Shown: one piece after another, positions 49,769-59,800 of the stretch | Layout: every line of letters starts with the position of its first letter | Numbering within the stretch: the first letter of the stretch is position 1 | Assembly: GCF_965638725.1 (NCBI RefSeq) | Contig: NC_134975.1 | Location: 1,748,179 to 1,812,178, forward strand | Length of the DNA: 64,000 nucleotides | Direction: 5' to 3' | From: Aptenodytes patagonicus | Taxonomy: Eukaryota; Chordata; Aves; Sphenisciformes; Spheniscidae | The notes under the pieces: generated by a model | Told to the model about the DNA's origin: nothing | Databases searched by the model: none | The model's input: the letters and a program-made list of their open reading frames with translations, nothing else | Position numbers and translations under genes: made by a program

Positions 49769-50310
49769 GGCCTTGGTGCCACCGAGGCGGGTTCACCACA
49801 CGTGGTGACACCTCTCCGGCACAGCCCGCAGCTCTTTGGGACAGCATCTCTGCTTGGATCCTTCCTCTCCGCCTCCAAAAAGCCTCTGCAGGGAGCTGGA
49901 CTCGGCCTGGCCCTTAATTGGGGGTTGCTGCTGGTTTGGTTTGCACTGCAGGGCACTCGCCCATCCCGGAGAACCGGCTCAGCGGCTCCCGGATCGGCTG
50001 AGGGGTGGTGAGTCCTCGGGGCGAGAGCTGCTGGTCGGCGTGTGCGGCGCTGGCTCGGCGCTGGGCTCGTGGCCCGGCAGAGCGATGCTGGGTATCGGCA
50101 CGGAGCAGGGATGGCGCCCGAACCCCGTCTGGCCCTGCCTGCGGCCACTCTCCAGCTCGCTCTGCGCGGCACGGCCAGCACCAGCCTCATTCCTTGTCAC
50201 CGCGTGTCCCCCCCGGCGGCACCCCCCGTCCCTGGGACTGAGCCGCTTCCCTGCAGGGCCCGGAGACGAGCTCGCTGCCTCCTTTGGGGCAAAAATAAAG
50301 TATTTCTCCT
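49769..50310 (+). other. ATG101: ATG101 3' UTR
   Basis: Non-repetitive, moderately GC-rich sequence of about 540 bases ending at a canonical poly(A) signal. No further coding potential seen. Confidence 0.6.
50294..50299 (+). terminator. ATG101: Poly(A) signal AATAAA, ATG101
   Basis: Canonical AATAAA in GCAAAAATAAAGTATTTC, about 525 bases after the ATG101 stop and followed by a T-rich stretch. Confidence 0.8.
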
Positions 50311-50852
50311 TTCACATGGAGTCTCGTCACCTCCTGGCTGTTGATGGGGCTGGCTTCCATGGGATGCGGGGCAGCAGGCGCCGAGGCTGGGCTGGGGGAC
50401 CCCATCCCCTCCCCGTGCCGGGGGACCCCATCCCCTCCCCGTGCCGTGGGGCTCACCTGCCACAGTGGCGAGAGGCAGGGAGGAGCAGTGGGACGGGGGC
50501 TGACGCCCCCGGGTCGGGTCAGTGCTGCCCACCCCCCCCCGGGGAGCGATACCCCTGAATGGGGCAGCCCCAGCTGCCCCCCAAGTGCACCCAGGGGAGG
50601 GGAGGGGGTGATCCCCCTTCTGTGCAGGACTCTGCACCCCTCCACAGCACCAAGGAGGGGGGGCAAAGCCGCTTCCCCTGCCCGGGGCGGGGGTGTCTGT
50701 TGGGCACCAGCTTCTCAGCAGAGTGAGGGGGGCCGCGCGGGCGGCTAAGATGGTTCCTGACATCACTTAAACCCTCCCCATCTGTCGCCGACCCGCCACC
50801 GTCCCGCACGCCCGCACTCCGCTTCTGGGAGGAAGAGGAGGAGGAGGAGGAG
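50311..50852. other. Upstream region of the small membrane-protein gene
   Basis: GC-rich with a C/G-run patch near 50530-50545 and a two-fold 26-bp repeat (GGGGGACCCCATCCCCTCCC) at 50395-50447. Probably contains the promoter and 5' UTR of the next gene, but no clear core element is visible. A GAGGAG purine run precedes the ATG. Confidence 0.4.
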
Positions 50853-51068
50853 ATGAACGCCAGCATGCAGGCCAGTGCCTGGGGGGACGTGAGGGTGGCC
50901 AAGGCCGCCCAAATCACCGTCGTCCTGGTGCTCTGCCTCACCGTCACCTTCGCCGTCTTCTTCCTCGGCTGCAACCTGCTGCTGCAGGCAGAGAGTCTGG
51001 CGGGAGCCCCGGCGCAGGGGGAACGGCGGCCATCCCGTGAGGCCGAGGAGGCCGCCGAGAGGGCGTAG
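50853..51068 (+). CDS. SMIM41: Small single-pass membrane protein of the Reprimo family (SMIM41-like)
   Basis: Intronless frame of 71 residues. A glycosylation sequon NAS sits at 2-4, one membrane segment at about 20-44, and a short basic-then-acidic tail follows. The block QITVVLVLCLTVTFAVFFLG and the following CNLL (40-43), with RRPSRE at 58-63, match human Reprimo (RPRM: VLSLTV, FFLGCNLL, RRPSKE) residue for residue at most positions. Reprimo proteins are small, glycosylated, intronless, p53-induced and linked to G2 arrest; whether this one shares that role is unknown. Mammals carry SMIM41 just after ATG101 with the same layout (MNGS start, FLG core, RxSRE tail, as I recall it), so I take this as its orthologue. 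The purine at -3 supports the chosen ATG, although the frame stays open upstream. It lies tail-to-tail with FMNL3. Confidence 0.8.
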   Translation: MNASMQASAWGDVRVAKAAQITVVLVLCLTVTFAVFFLGCNLLLQAESLAGAPAQGERRPSREAEEAAERA

Positions 51069-51094
51069 GGACTGGCCCGAGCCCAGCGGACAGT

Positions 51095-51158
51095 CGGATG
51101 GATGGACGGATGGAGGGACGGATGGAGGGACGGATGGAGGGACGGATGGAGGGACAGC
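51095..51158. repeat. 12-bp repeat (GGATGGAGGGAC)n
   Basis: About four clean copies of GGATGGAGGGAC plus degenerate flanking units, just past the SMIM41-like stop codon and therefore probably within its 3' UTR. Confidence 0.8.
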
Positions 51159-51829
51159 GACATCTTTGCCCGCAGCATCTTCCATGGCGCTTGGGGACGG
51201 AGCGGGATGGCGCTGGGGGCCACAGCATCCCCGGCTTGTACAGATGGATTGAAAGGCAACGGGGCCAGCGGAGCCGCTGGGGGGGACCCGGGGGGCTGGT
51301 CCTGGGGCTGGGTCTGGATCCAGCCATGGGCGCGGTGGTGCTGGTAATCCTTCCCCCCCTCCTCCCAAGAGGATTAGGGGGAAACTTTTATTCCCTGTTA
51401 CAGGGCTAATCCCTGGGGCTGGCCGGGCAGGCACCGCTCGCGGCTCGGGGAGGGTCTGGGGGCCACATCCTGCCCCTCTGAACCCCTTGTACCCCGACAG
51501 CAGAGATGCCAGGACCGCATCCTGCCACCCCAAACCCTTTCTGCCCTTCTCCTAGAGATGCAGTGACCCCATCCCGCTCCTCCCGCTCCTTTAGACCCTG
51601 CTGGCAGAGATGCAATGGCCACATCCTGCCCCTCCGTTGCTCCCGGGGCCGCATCCTGCCCCTCCACACCTCTTGCGGTGCTGTGCCCCCCCCCCCCCTT
51701 CCCCCTCCCCGGCCCTAAGCTGTTCCCAATCCCCCGCAGCTGCCGACAGTGCGGTGAACCGAGGCCACCCCACCCTGGAGCGGGGCTGACGATGTGAGGG
51801 GGCTTCCCCCCCCCCCCAACAGAGTGCTC
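51159..51829. other. Convergent 3' region between the SMIM41-like gene and FMNL3
   Basis: No gene seen. A loose repeat of GCCACATCCTGCCCCTC-like sequence lies around 51460-51680, and a cytosine run near 51689-51701. No clear + strand poly(A) signal for the small gene was found. Confidence 0.4.
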
Positions 51830-52517
51830 TCCCCTCCTTAATCCCGCAGCTTTAATAACACCGCCGCAAAGCCCTGCTTAAGGGGCTGCTCCCTGCACGT
51901 GCACGCCCCCCTCCTCTGGGACACAGGACCCCCGGCATGGGGGGGGCTCCCCGGACGCCTGGGTCCCTTCTGCGCCTCCCCCCGCGCCCCCCCCCTCCCC
52001 AAGCAGGCAGCAGTCATGTAAAAGACTCCATATATTTCACATGTACAAAAAGTCACTGGGGGGGGGGTTTGCGTGTGTGTGTGTGTGATCCAGAGGATCC
52101 AGGGCGGGGGGCACCATCCTGCCGTCCCCCCGCCCCGGCCTGGCTTTGGTCCCTTTTTTTTTTTTCTTTTGGCAATTAGTGTTCACATCAGTGGTCAAAG
52201 TGACGAGCGCAGGGGCGGGGGGGCCCGTGGTCCCCACGGCAGGATGGGCGCTCTGGGGCGATGACCGGCACGGGGACGAGGGGACCCCGATGGGGAGGGG
52301 GCACCCCATGGGTCAGCCACCGCCGCTGGGCCCCCACCGCAGCCGGAGACAGGATTTGGCCTCTGCTGCGGGCAGACTGGGAGGGGTCCGGGCCACGAGT
52401 TCCCCCCCCCCACCCCGAGTGGGGGGGACGGGGACGGCGCCTGCGAGCCCAGGCGAGGACAGTGGCATGGGATGTCCCTGCGTGGTGCCAGGGGCAGGAC
52501 AGAGACCTCCCTCGGAC
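51830..52517 (-). other. FMNL3: Probable FMNL3 terminal 3' UTR exon
   Basis: On the - strand an acceptor CTCTGCCCCGCAG precedes 52517. The sequence then runs without coding potential to an ATTAAA signal at 51856-51851. It includes an A-rich stretch (T tract on + at 52149-52165), a TG repeat at 52071-52087 and an AT-rich patch at 52016-52056 that looks like ordinary 3' UTR. Confidence 0.4.
51851..51856 (-). terminator. FMNL3: Poly(A) signal ATTAAA, likely FMNL3
   Basis: ATTAAA on the - strand, about 2.0 kb of genomic DNA past the FMNL3 stop codon. It is the first good hexamer I see on that strand. Confidence 0.4.
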
Positions 52518-52613
52518 CTGCGGGGCAGAGCGGGGTGAGGAGGGGAAACTGAGGCAGCCCGGCCGCCACAGCCCGACCCCCCCCCCCGCCCAGGGCTGGC
52601 CCGGGGTCCTTAC

Positions 52614-52646
52614 CCTCGCTTGGCTACAGGCGGATCCACCTGCGGG
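52614..52646 (-). other. FMNL3: Candidate FMNL3 microexon after the stop codon
   Basis: On the - strand TCTGTCCCACAG precedes 52646, and GCGAGG|GTAAGG gives a good donor after 52614, bounding 33 bases. The last coding exon itself ends with a possible donor, CCCCCAG|GTACCG, seven bases after its TAG (exon edge 53843). So the 3' UTR may be spliced through this piece into the 52517 exon. If the exon ending at 54062 joined it directly, the protein would end in a short ARRWIRL tail instead. Confidence 0.35.
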
Positions 52647-52739
52647 CTGTGGGACAGAAGGGACAGTGTCAGGGGACCCCTGGCCTAGGGGACGGTCCCG
52701 GGTGACCCCAGCGGGGCCGAGGCAGCTCGGGGCCGGTCC

Positions 52740-53700
52740 TCCAGGCACTGGGCTGGGACCCATCCTCACACCGGGACCCTGCCCTGGGATCCAGTTTTGC
52801 ACTGGGACCCCACGCTGCGGCAGACCCCCCCCCCATGCTGGTAACCCAGTCTGGCACCAGGAGGCTCCCTGGGAACCAGCCTTGCCCTGGGATCCGGTGC
52901 CAGGATCTTGTGCTGGGATCCAGTACTGCGCTGGGACCCCACACTGCAGCAAAGACCCCCATGCTGGAAACCCAGCCCTGCACCAGGACCCTCTCTGGGA
53001 CCCAGCCTCACATCTGGATCGGGTGCTGGGACTCAGCCTGCAGCGGGAGCCGTGCCGGGATCCAGTTTTGCACTGGGACCCTGTGCTGGGACACTGCACT
53101 GCATCAAGGACCCCGTGCCGGAAACCCAGCCTTGCACCAGGATCCTGTGCCAAGACCTTGTGCCCGGAACCCCAACGTTGCACTGGAATCCTGTGCCGGG
53201 ACCCAGCCTTGCACCAGGATCCAGCGCTGGGATCCTGTGCCGGGACCCAGCCTCGCACCAGGATCCGGCGCTGGGATCCTGTACCGGGACCCAGCCTTGC
53301 ACCAGGATCCTGTGCCAAGACCTTGTGCCGGAACCCCAACATTGTGCTGGGATCCTGTGCCGGGACCCAGCCTTGCACCAGGATCCTGTGCCAAGACCTT
53401 GTGCCGGAAACCCCAACATTGTGCTGGGATCCTGTGCCGGGACCCAGCCTTGCACCAGGATCCTGTGCCAAGACCTTGTGCCGGAACCCCAACATTGTGC
53501 TGGGATCCTGTGCCGGGACCCAGCCTCGCACCAGGATCCGGCGCTGGGATCCTGTGCCGGGACCCAGCCTTGCACCAGGATCCAGCGCTGGGATCCTGTG
53601 CCAGGACTCTGTGCTGGGTCCCAGCATTGCACCGGGATCCTGTGCCGGGATCCTGTGCTGGGACCCAGCCTCGCACCAGGCTCCCGCACCAGGACCCTGC
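52740..53700. repeat. GGATCCTGTGCCGGGACCCAG-type minisatellite, 3' of FMNL3
   Basis: About 960 bases of imperfect units built on ACCAGGATCC, TGTGCCGGGACCCAG and GTGCCAAGACCTTGTGCCGG. A composite unit of about 78-79 bp repeats cleanly from about 53,310 to 53,545. It probably lies in a 3' UTR intron of FMNL3. Open frames of up to 547 codons cross it and are not genes. Confidence 0.9.
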
Positions 53701-53849
53701 TCCGTTCTGAGGGGCTGGGAGGTGCTGAGCACCCCGGGGTGACAGCATGTGGGGAGGGGGCATGCAGGAAGGAGCATGCGGGGCCGGGGGGGACCCGGGG
53801 TGGTCCGGGGGGTCCCGGGAGGGCCGGGCATGCAGGCGGTACCTGGGGG

Positions 53850-56800
53850 CTAACAGCTGGACTCGTCGTGGTGGGACGGGTCGCAGAAGAAGCGCGAGCC
53901 CCGCTTGGCGGTGCGGGCCGTGAAGGGGACGCTCTTCAGCGCTGCAGGGGGGCACGGGCGGGTGGGGGGGGGGGAACGGGACAGGGAGACGTCAGCCCCT
54001 ACACACGGCCGGGACCCAGACGTCCGGGCTGGGGGAGGGGGGGGGGGGGGCAGTGTCGTACCGGTGATGATGTCCTCGATGGTGCCGTCCTTGCCCTCGT
54101 AGACAGGGCGATGGTCCTTGGCCTGGCGCCGCCGCAGCTCCGCGATCAGCTCCTGCTGCTGCCACTTGTTCCGCTGCGAGGGAGACGCAGGGGTCCCAGG
54201 TTGGGGACACAGATGTCCCGTCCATGTGTGTCGTGTCGTGTCCCCCGTCCTCCCCCCCCAGCCTACCTGTGCGCTCACCCACACTCACCTTCTCCTGCTT
54301 CTTAGCCTCCTGTGCCAGCAGCTTCTCCCGCATCACCTCCTCCTGCTTCTTCCGCGTCTCGTTCTCCTGCTCCGCGTCCTGCCGGGACGAGGGGGTGGCA
54401 GTGGGAGCCAGCTCCCCCCACTCAGCTCCCCCCCCCCCCCATCGCCAGTGCCACCAACCCCTCGCGTGTCCCCTCCTGGCCCCTCCTCACCTTGTAGGAG
54501 CGGATGAACCGGACAAACACAGGGAAGAAGACAGACGGGGGGGTCGTCTTGGGACTCTCGCCAAAATACCGCACCACGGTGTTGTAGGCGTCCTGGAACA
54601 GGGGACTGGGCGGTCACTGATGAGCTGCACGTCCCGCGGCTCCCGGTGCGAGGGGGGTGTGAGGCAAGGTGTGCACGAGGGCCGTGCAAAGCAAGGCTTG
54701 CAGGAGGAGCAGGCGAAGCAAGGTGTGCACGAGGGCCGTGCAAAGCAAGGCAAGTGTGCACGAGGGCCGTGCAAAGCAAGGCATGCAAGGAGGAGCATGC
54801 AAAGCAAGACAGGCGTACACGAGGAGCATGCCAAGCAAGGTGTGCATGACAAGGAGTGCACGAGGAGCGTGCAAAGCAAGGCGTGCATGACAAGGCGTGT
54901 GCAAGGGCCGTGCGAGGCACAGCCACTCCGCAGCCCTCACCTCGGCCGTCCGTGCGTCCTTCTGCAGCCGCTCCAGCTTGCCCTCGCTGGCGGCCAGGAA
55001 GGCACGCAGGACGCTGTTCTCGTGCAGCCCACACTCCCGCCGCAGCAGCTCCATCCCCCGGCCCAGCTCCTTCACGTCCAGCAGCACGTTCTCCAGGGAC
55101 ACTGTGGGGACACAGGGACGGGTCAGGGGACCCACGGCCCCGGGGGATGGCGAGCCAGGGGCTTGGGGACGGGGGGGGCACCTGCGGCCGCCTTCTCCAC
55201 GAAGTGCAGCTCCTGCCAGAAGGTTGCCAGCTCGGGGTACTTCTCCCGCACCGTCAGTGCGATGAAATGCAGCAGCGTCATCTTCCTGTCCGTCGACTTG
55301 GTGTCCAGGAGCTGCAGGGTGATATTGGGGGGGGGGGGGGGCAGTCAGGGCTGTGGGATGGGACCCCCGGGAGCCCACACGGTCCCAGGGACCCGGGCAG
55401 GGTGTCCTGGGCTGCCCACCAGGTCCAGGCTCTGCAGTTTGAAACCGTAGACGGCACCACGTTTGCTGCTGTTCATGTAGTTGCCCAGCGCCAAGATGAT
55501 CTGCAGGGGAAAAGCACCAGGGATTGGGGGGGGTCAGGGAGGAACGAGACCCCCCCACGGGATCCCCCCCATCCAGCTATGGCAAGGATGGAGAGCAGGA
55601 CTCTGACCCAGCTAGTCCCCACGTCCCCTGCCCCCCCCCACGCTCACCTCCAACATGTGCTTCAGCTTCTGGGAGGACTTGACGGAGGCCGAGGCCGCGA
55701 TGATGGCATTGAGCTGCTGCAGGGGGACAGGACGGGGCCGGGGGGGGGCTCAGCTGGGGTGCGGGGTCCGGTCACCCCCGGCAGGTGCAAGCCCTCCCCT
55801 CCCCGGCTCCGTACCGGCGTCAGCATCTGGAGGTTCTCGGCGAAGTTGCCGAGGAAGGCCATGATGGCCATGCGCTGGGGCAGCCGCTCCACCTTGCTGA
55901 ACTGCAGCATGAAGCGGTCCTCGTCCGCCAGCTCCTCCAGCGGCTTGCGCTCCCGCTCGTACTGCCGCAGCGCCTTCACCTCCGCCTCCGTCGGCAGGAA
56001 CCGCATCAGGCACTCCACGAAGTCCACCGGCAGCGTTGCCAGGTCGAACCTGCCCCGCACCCGCACCGTCAGGGACCAGCTCGCCACTGCACCCTGTCTG
56101 GGCCCCCTGCACCCCAGCCAGACCCCCTGCACCCTCCCTGACCCTCTGCACCCCAACTGGCCCCCCTGCACCTTGCCTGGCCCCCCTGCACCCCAACCAG
56201 CCCCCCTGCACCCCAGCCAGACCTGCTGCACACCAGCCAGACTGCCTGCAACCTGCCTGGCCCCCCTGCACCCCAACCAGCCCCCCTTGCACCCTGGCCA
56301 GCCCCCTTGAACCCTGCCTGGCCTCTCTGTACCCCAACCAGCCCCCCTGCACCCCTGCCAGCCCCCCTGCACCCCGCCAGGGCCCCCTGCACCCCAGCCA
56401 GCCCCCCTGCACCCCAGCCAGACCTGCTGCACACCAGCCAGACTGCCTGCAACCTGCCTGGCCCCCCTGCACCCCAACCAGCCCCCCTTGCACCCTGGCC
56501 AGCCCCCTTGAACCCTGCCTGGCCTCTCTGTACCCCAACCAGCCCCCCTGCACCCCTGCCAGCCCCCCTGCACCCCGCCAGGGCCCCCTGCACCCCAGCC
56601 AGCCCCCCCAGTACTGCCCCCTGCTGCACCCCAGCATGGGGCCACGTACGTGTGGATGGCCCTGCAGATCTCCTCGGCGCCGCGGCCTGCCTTGCGCAGG
56701 GTGATGGCCAGGTTCTTGGCACGGTTGGCTTCCAGCAGCGTCACCTTGCTGGCCGCCTTCTGCGATGCCTTGTTCTTGGCACAGACGAGGTCGAGGGCTG

Positions 56801-59800
56801 GACCCTGCGCCTTGGTCTTGAAGAGCTCCTCGAAGCGCTCCAGGTCGAGGTCCTGGTGGGACAAGGGGGGGGGCGGCTCAGAGGTGGCAGCGGTGGTGGC
56901 GACCGCCCACCCAGCCGCTCGGGCCAGGGGTCCTGGGCTCACCTCCAGCACCCGCTCGTCGTCCAGCTCGCTGAACACTGTCCCGCTGATCTGGTTGGGC
57001 TTCAGCGCCGTCCAGTTGAAGACGGGCAGCCGGAACTTGGTCTTGATGGGTTTCTTGATCCGGATGGCTGCCAGCAGGGCAGGAGCCAGCTCAGCCCCCG
57101 CCGGGGCAGGGGGACGCGTTCTGTGCCCACCCTGAGCCACCTGACTCCGGTGCATCGGTCCCCAGGCTGTCACCATCCCCTGGGCCACTCCATCCCCGTG
57201 CCATGGTCCTTGCACCCGTCCCTTGGCGATTGCAACCCCGACACCCTGGTGCCTGCAACCCTTCCCCTTCCTCTGTCCCCTATCCCCGTCCCCACAGTCC
57301 CCACGCCCTCCCTGTCCCTGTCCCCATGGTCCCCGCGCCCTCCCCACCTACCTGAGAGCCCAACGGTGAGGGCGATGGAGGGCGAAGCCCCGGGCAGCGG
57401 CGGGGCCGGGGGGCACTTGCCTGCAAAGGGAGGAGAGGGTGAGACCATGCCCCAGCGGGGATGGTCCGGTTTTGGGGACCCCCCCCCCCAGCCTCGGGAG
57501 TGACCCAGCACCAGGGACATCCCGGCTTTGGAGCCCCCCGCCCCGTCCTGGGGACAGCCCAGCTCCAGGATGCCCCAGTTTTGGGGATGCCCCGGGGACT
57601 CCCCCATCCTCACCTGGGAGTGGGGGCGCGGGGGGCGGCAGGGGGGGCGGCGGGGGGGGCGGGGGAGGTGCAGCCTCCACGGGGGGCAGGACGGGGAGCC
57701 GCAGGGCCTCCTCCAGGGGCTCGGGCTCGGGAGGGGGCTCGGCGCCTGGTACGGGGGGCGGCTCGGAGCCGTAGCGCCGCCGGAAAGCCTCGTCCTTCTC
57801 TTTGATCATCCGCCGCAGCGTGTGCACCTGGTGGCTCGTGTGCTCGTAGGTCTCCTGGGGACAGCGAGCGTCAGGCCGGGGGGGGGCCAGGACCCTGCCC
57901 CGCTCCCCACAGCCCCCACGGCCCCCCCACGCACCTTGACCACCTCCAGCTCCTTCTCCCGCTGCAGCAGCTGCTTCTCCAGCTCCGCCACCCGCATCAT
58001 GTTCTCGTTCTCCAGGTCCAGCAGCTTCTCCGTTAGCTGCGGGGGGACGCGGCTGTGACACTGGCTCGGGACCACCCACACCCCCACCCCACCCCACCCC
58101 CCACACCCCCCCGGTATCACTGCTGACCTCCCTGGGGGCAAAGCCAGACCCTGGGAGGGGATGCCCCGGGACCCGGCAAGGAGCGTCCCCACGTCCCCCT
58201 GCGCTCACATACGTGGGACAGATGCTCCTCCAGCTCCTCCACCTTCTCCAGGGCCACGTTCTTGGTCTCAGCGTCCTCCAGCAGCCCCCCCACGTCGAAG
58301 ACATTGTCCAGGTACGCCTGGATCTGCACCTGCAGCTTCTCGCTCTCCGTGTGCCTCGACTTCTGTGGGCATCGGGGCGGCGTCAGGGACGGGGGGGATC
58401 CTCGGGGTGGCCCCCCCGACCCCCCGACCCCCCGTACCTGCAGGAACTCCTCCAGCCCCAGCTTGGTGAACTCGTACTGCAGATGGACGCGGAAGTTCAT
58501 GTCCTCCACCGAGTGCACCACGATGTTGATGAACTGCATGCAGGCAACCTGCGGGCAGGGCTGGCGTCACCGGGAGCCCCCCCCAGCACCCCCCGCCGTC
58601 CCAAAGACCCTTCCCCTCGCTCAGGACCGGGTGTCCCACCATGAAGTCGATGCTGCTGTCCTCGTTGCGGAAGTAGTCCATCAGCCGCTCGAAGCGGTGC
58701 TTCTCCTTGCAGACCTGAGCGGGCAGCAGATGTGGGGTTAACCTGGCTTTGCGCCCCCCCCTACCCCCCAGCCACCGGTCCCCCATCCCCGGGGCTCCAG
58801 TCCCCTAATCCCAGTCTGGTCCTGGTGCCCCCCGACCCTCCCATTCCAGCCTGGCCTCACCCTCCCTGATCCCCCCATCCCCTGCGCTCCAGACTCCCCA
58901 TCCCAGCCTGGTCCTGGTGTCCCCCGTTCCTCCAGTCCCTGGGTCCTGGTCCCCCATCCCAGCCTGCTCCTGCTGCCCCCGCTCCCCCCCGTACCTCCTT
59001 GAAGTTGTCGAAGGCAGCGAGGATGATCTCGTGGCCGCCCCTCACCAGGCAGACGGCCGCCAGCAGCTCCAGGACCAGCGCCTTCGTCCTAGGGCAGAGC
59101 AGCACCGTCACACCCGGCCAGCACCAGGGACACCCCCCCCCCACCGCCAGACACCCCCCCCCTTACCTCGGGTTCTTGTTATTGAGGCTCAGGGCAATCT
59201 CGTTGACAGCGTGGGGATGGGACATGACCAGGTTGAAGCCGTACTGCAGGGAAGGAGCGGGGACAGTGTTAGCAGCGCCGGCGCGGCGGCAGCATCAGCG
59301 GCATCGGTGTGTGTCCCCCGCGGGGCGGCGGTACCTGGTAGTTCATGATGGCCCGGAGACACATGATGCAGAGGTGGACGTCGTCCTTCTGGCTCACCAG
59401 GCGCGAGTTCTTCAGCGCCCTGCGGCTTGGCAGCGTGCCGTAGCTGGGGGGACACCAGGTGCCGGTAAGCGGGACCCTCGCACCGCCGGTGCTGCACCGC
59501 CAGCGCTCACCCGGGCGGGAACCGGCCCCGCGGGACCATGGTGGAGACCAGGGTGGGGACAGCATGGGGACAGCGGGGCTTTCGGAGGGGCAGAGGCAGA
59601 GAGAAGCGGCCGGAGGGCGAGAGGAACAGAGGCTGGCGGAGACACGGAGCAAAGCCGCCGCGAGTGCCGGGCCGGTCCCGGGCAGCCGGTACTTACCCGG
59701 CGGGCGAGCGGCGAGGCGGGCGCGGAGGAGAGAGAGAGAGAGCGCAGCCAGAGAGGGGGGGGCCCGGCCCTGGAAGCAGAGATGGGGCGCGTTACCCCGG

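Noticed and set aside
52188-53831. 547-codon - strand frame and 493-codon + strand frame
   Set aside because: Both read through the same tandem repeat, show repeat-period protein patterns and have no family match.
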